From contig URPI01000152.1 in assembly GCA_900549705.1 (NCBI GenBank), positions 1 to 5,282 of the forward strand: a stretch of 5,282 nt of DNA, in the 5' to 3' direction. The notes beneath the pieces are model-generated. The model saw only the letters and a list, made by a program, of their open reading frames with translations. It was not told where the DNA came from and searched no databases. Each line of letters begins with the position of its first letter. The stretch's first letter is position 1. The position numbers and the translations under genes were made by a program. Shown one piece after another: positions 4,943-5,282 of this stretch. Source of the DNA: an uncultured Eubacteriales bacterium. GTDB taxonomy: Bacteria > Bacillota > Clostridia > Oscillospirales > Oscillospiraceae.

Positions 4943-5282
4943 ATGAATCTGAAAAACACCGCTCTGGGCATTGAGCTTGGCTCGACCCGCATCAAGGCAG
5001 TTCTCATTGACGAAAACCACATTCCCGTTGCCTCCGGCGCTCACGAATGGGAGAATCAGCTGGCAGACGGCATCTGGACCTACTCCATGGAGGCGGTAAC
5101 CACCGGCGTTCAGGATTGCTACGCCAAGCTGAAGCAGGATGTGCTGGAAAAATACGGCATCACTCTGACGGAGGTTGGAGCAATCGGCATATCCGCCATG
5201 ATGCACGGCTACCTTCCCTTTGACAAGGACGGCAACCAGCTGGCAGCGTTCCGCACCTGGCGCAACACCATCACCGGCGAGG
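4943..5282 (+). CDS. FGGY-family carbohydrate kinase, N-terminal part (cut by window edge)
   Basis: The first 113 residues of a sugar kinase are present; the gene runs off the right edge. The N-terminal phosphate-binding motif is GIELGSTRIKAVLID (9-23), and a Met-His pair (87-88 in SAMMHGYLPFDKDG) corresponds to the substrate-contact MH of xylulokinase. Two points differ from XylB in the same window: E11 replaces the usual Asp of GIDLGT, and FRTWRNT (103-109) replaces the ILWNDGR segment. From memory of related sequences, this pattern belongs to a Clostridia clade of kinases of about 530 residues, often found with pentose genes. L-ribulokinase activity is a plausible but unproven guess. It has its own promoter and is separated from sufCB by a terminator. 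The family is sure; the substrate is not. Confidence 0.85.
   Translation, partial: MNLKNTALGIELGSTRIKAVLIDENHIPVASGAHEWENQLADGIWTYSMEAVTTGVQDCYAKLKQDVLEKYGITLTEVGAIGISAMMHGYLPFDKDGNQLAAFRTWRNTITGE

Overview
The window looks like a piece of chromosome from an anaerobic, fairly GC-rich member of the Clostridia (Bacillota), probably a gut-type organism. This rests on protein style, on strong GGAGG-type ribosome binding sites, and on a SufB-like protein of the short anaerobe type. No rRNA or taxonomic marker is present, so genus and species cannot be read from it. All genes look native, with the same strong preference for G or C at third codon positions; there is no transposase, integrase, tRNA, rRNA or CRISPR array.

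Layout, left to right. Positions 1-259 hold no gene I can support, only a perfect 8-bp stem-loop just beyond the end of xylB. Positions 260-1732 (minus strand) encode a full-length xylulokinase, XylB. A 232-bp gap follows, with the xylB ribosome binding site, a GC-rich dyad and, unexpectedly, a terminator-shaped hairpin pointing along the plus strand. Positions 1965-2885 (minus) encode an AraC-family regulator with an N-terminal cupin sensor domain. A 218-bp divergent promoter region separates it from a plus-strand gene pair at 3104-3841 and 3845-4768, encoding a SufC-type ATPase and a short SufB/SufD-type scaffold, closed by a strong stem-loop terminator at 4784-4810. A new promoter and ribosome binding site then open a second FGGY-family sugar kinase at 4943, cut by the right edge.

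How the genes may work together. The regulator, XylB and the second kinase fit a pentose-utilisation locus: XylB makes D-xylulose 5-phosphate, and the second kinase resembles a Clostridia clade that I tentatively link with L-ribulose (arabinose) phosphorylation. No araC terminator is visible before xylB, so araC and xylB may be partly co-transcribed. The sufCB pair is a separate transcription unit for iron-sulfur cluster assembly. With one ATPase and one scaffold of only 307 residues, it matches the minimal SUF-like (SMS-type) arrangement known from anaerobes and archaea. Its position between pentose genes may be coincidental.

Nothing here is clearly a new system. The points most worth a second look are the minimal SufCB pair, the araC start codon placed directly against a GC-rich hairpin without a Shine-Dalgarno sequence, a sequence element shared by the araC promoter and the region upstream of xylB, and a tandem 9-bp repeat upstream of the second kinase promoter.
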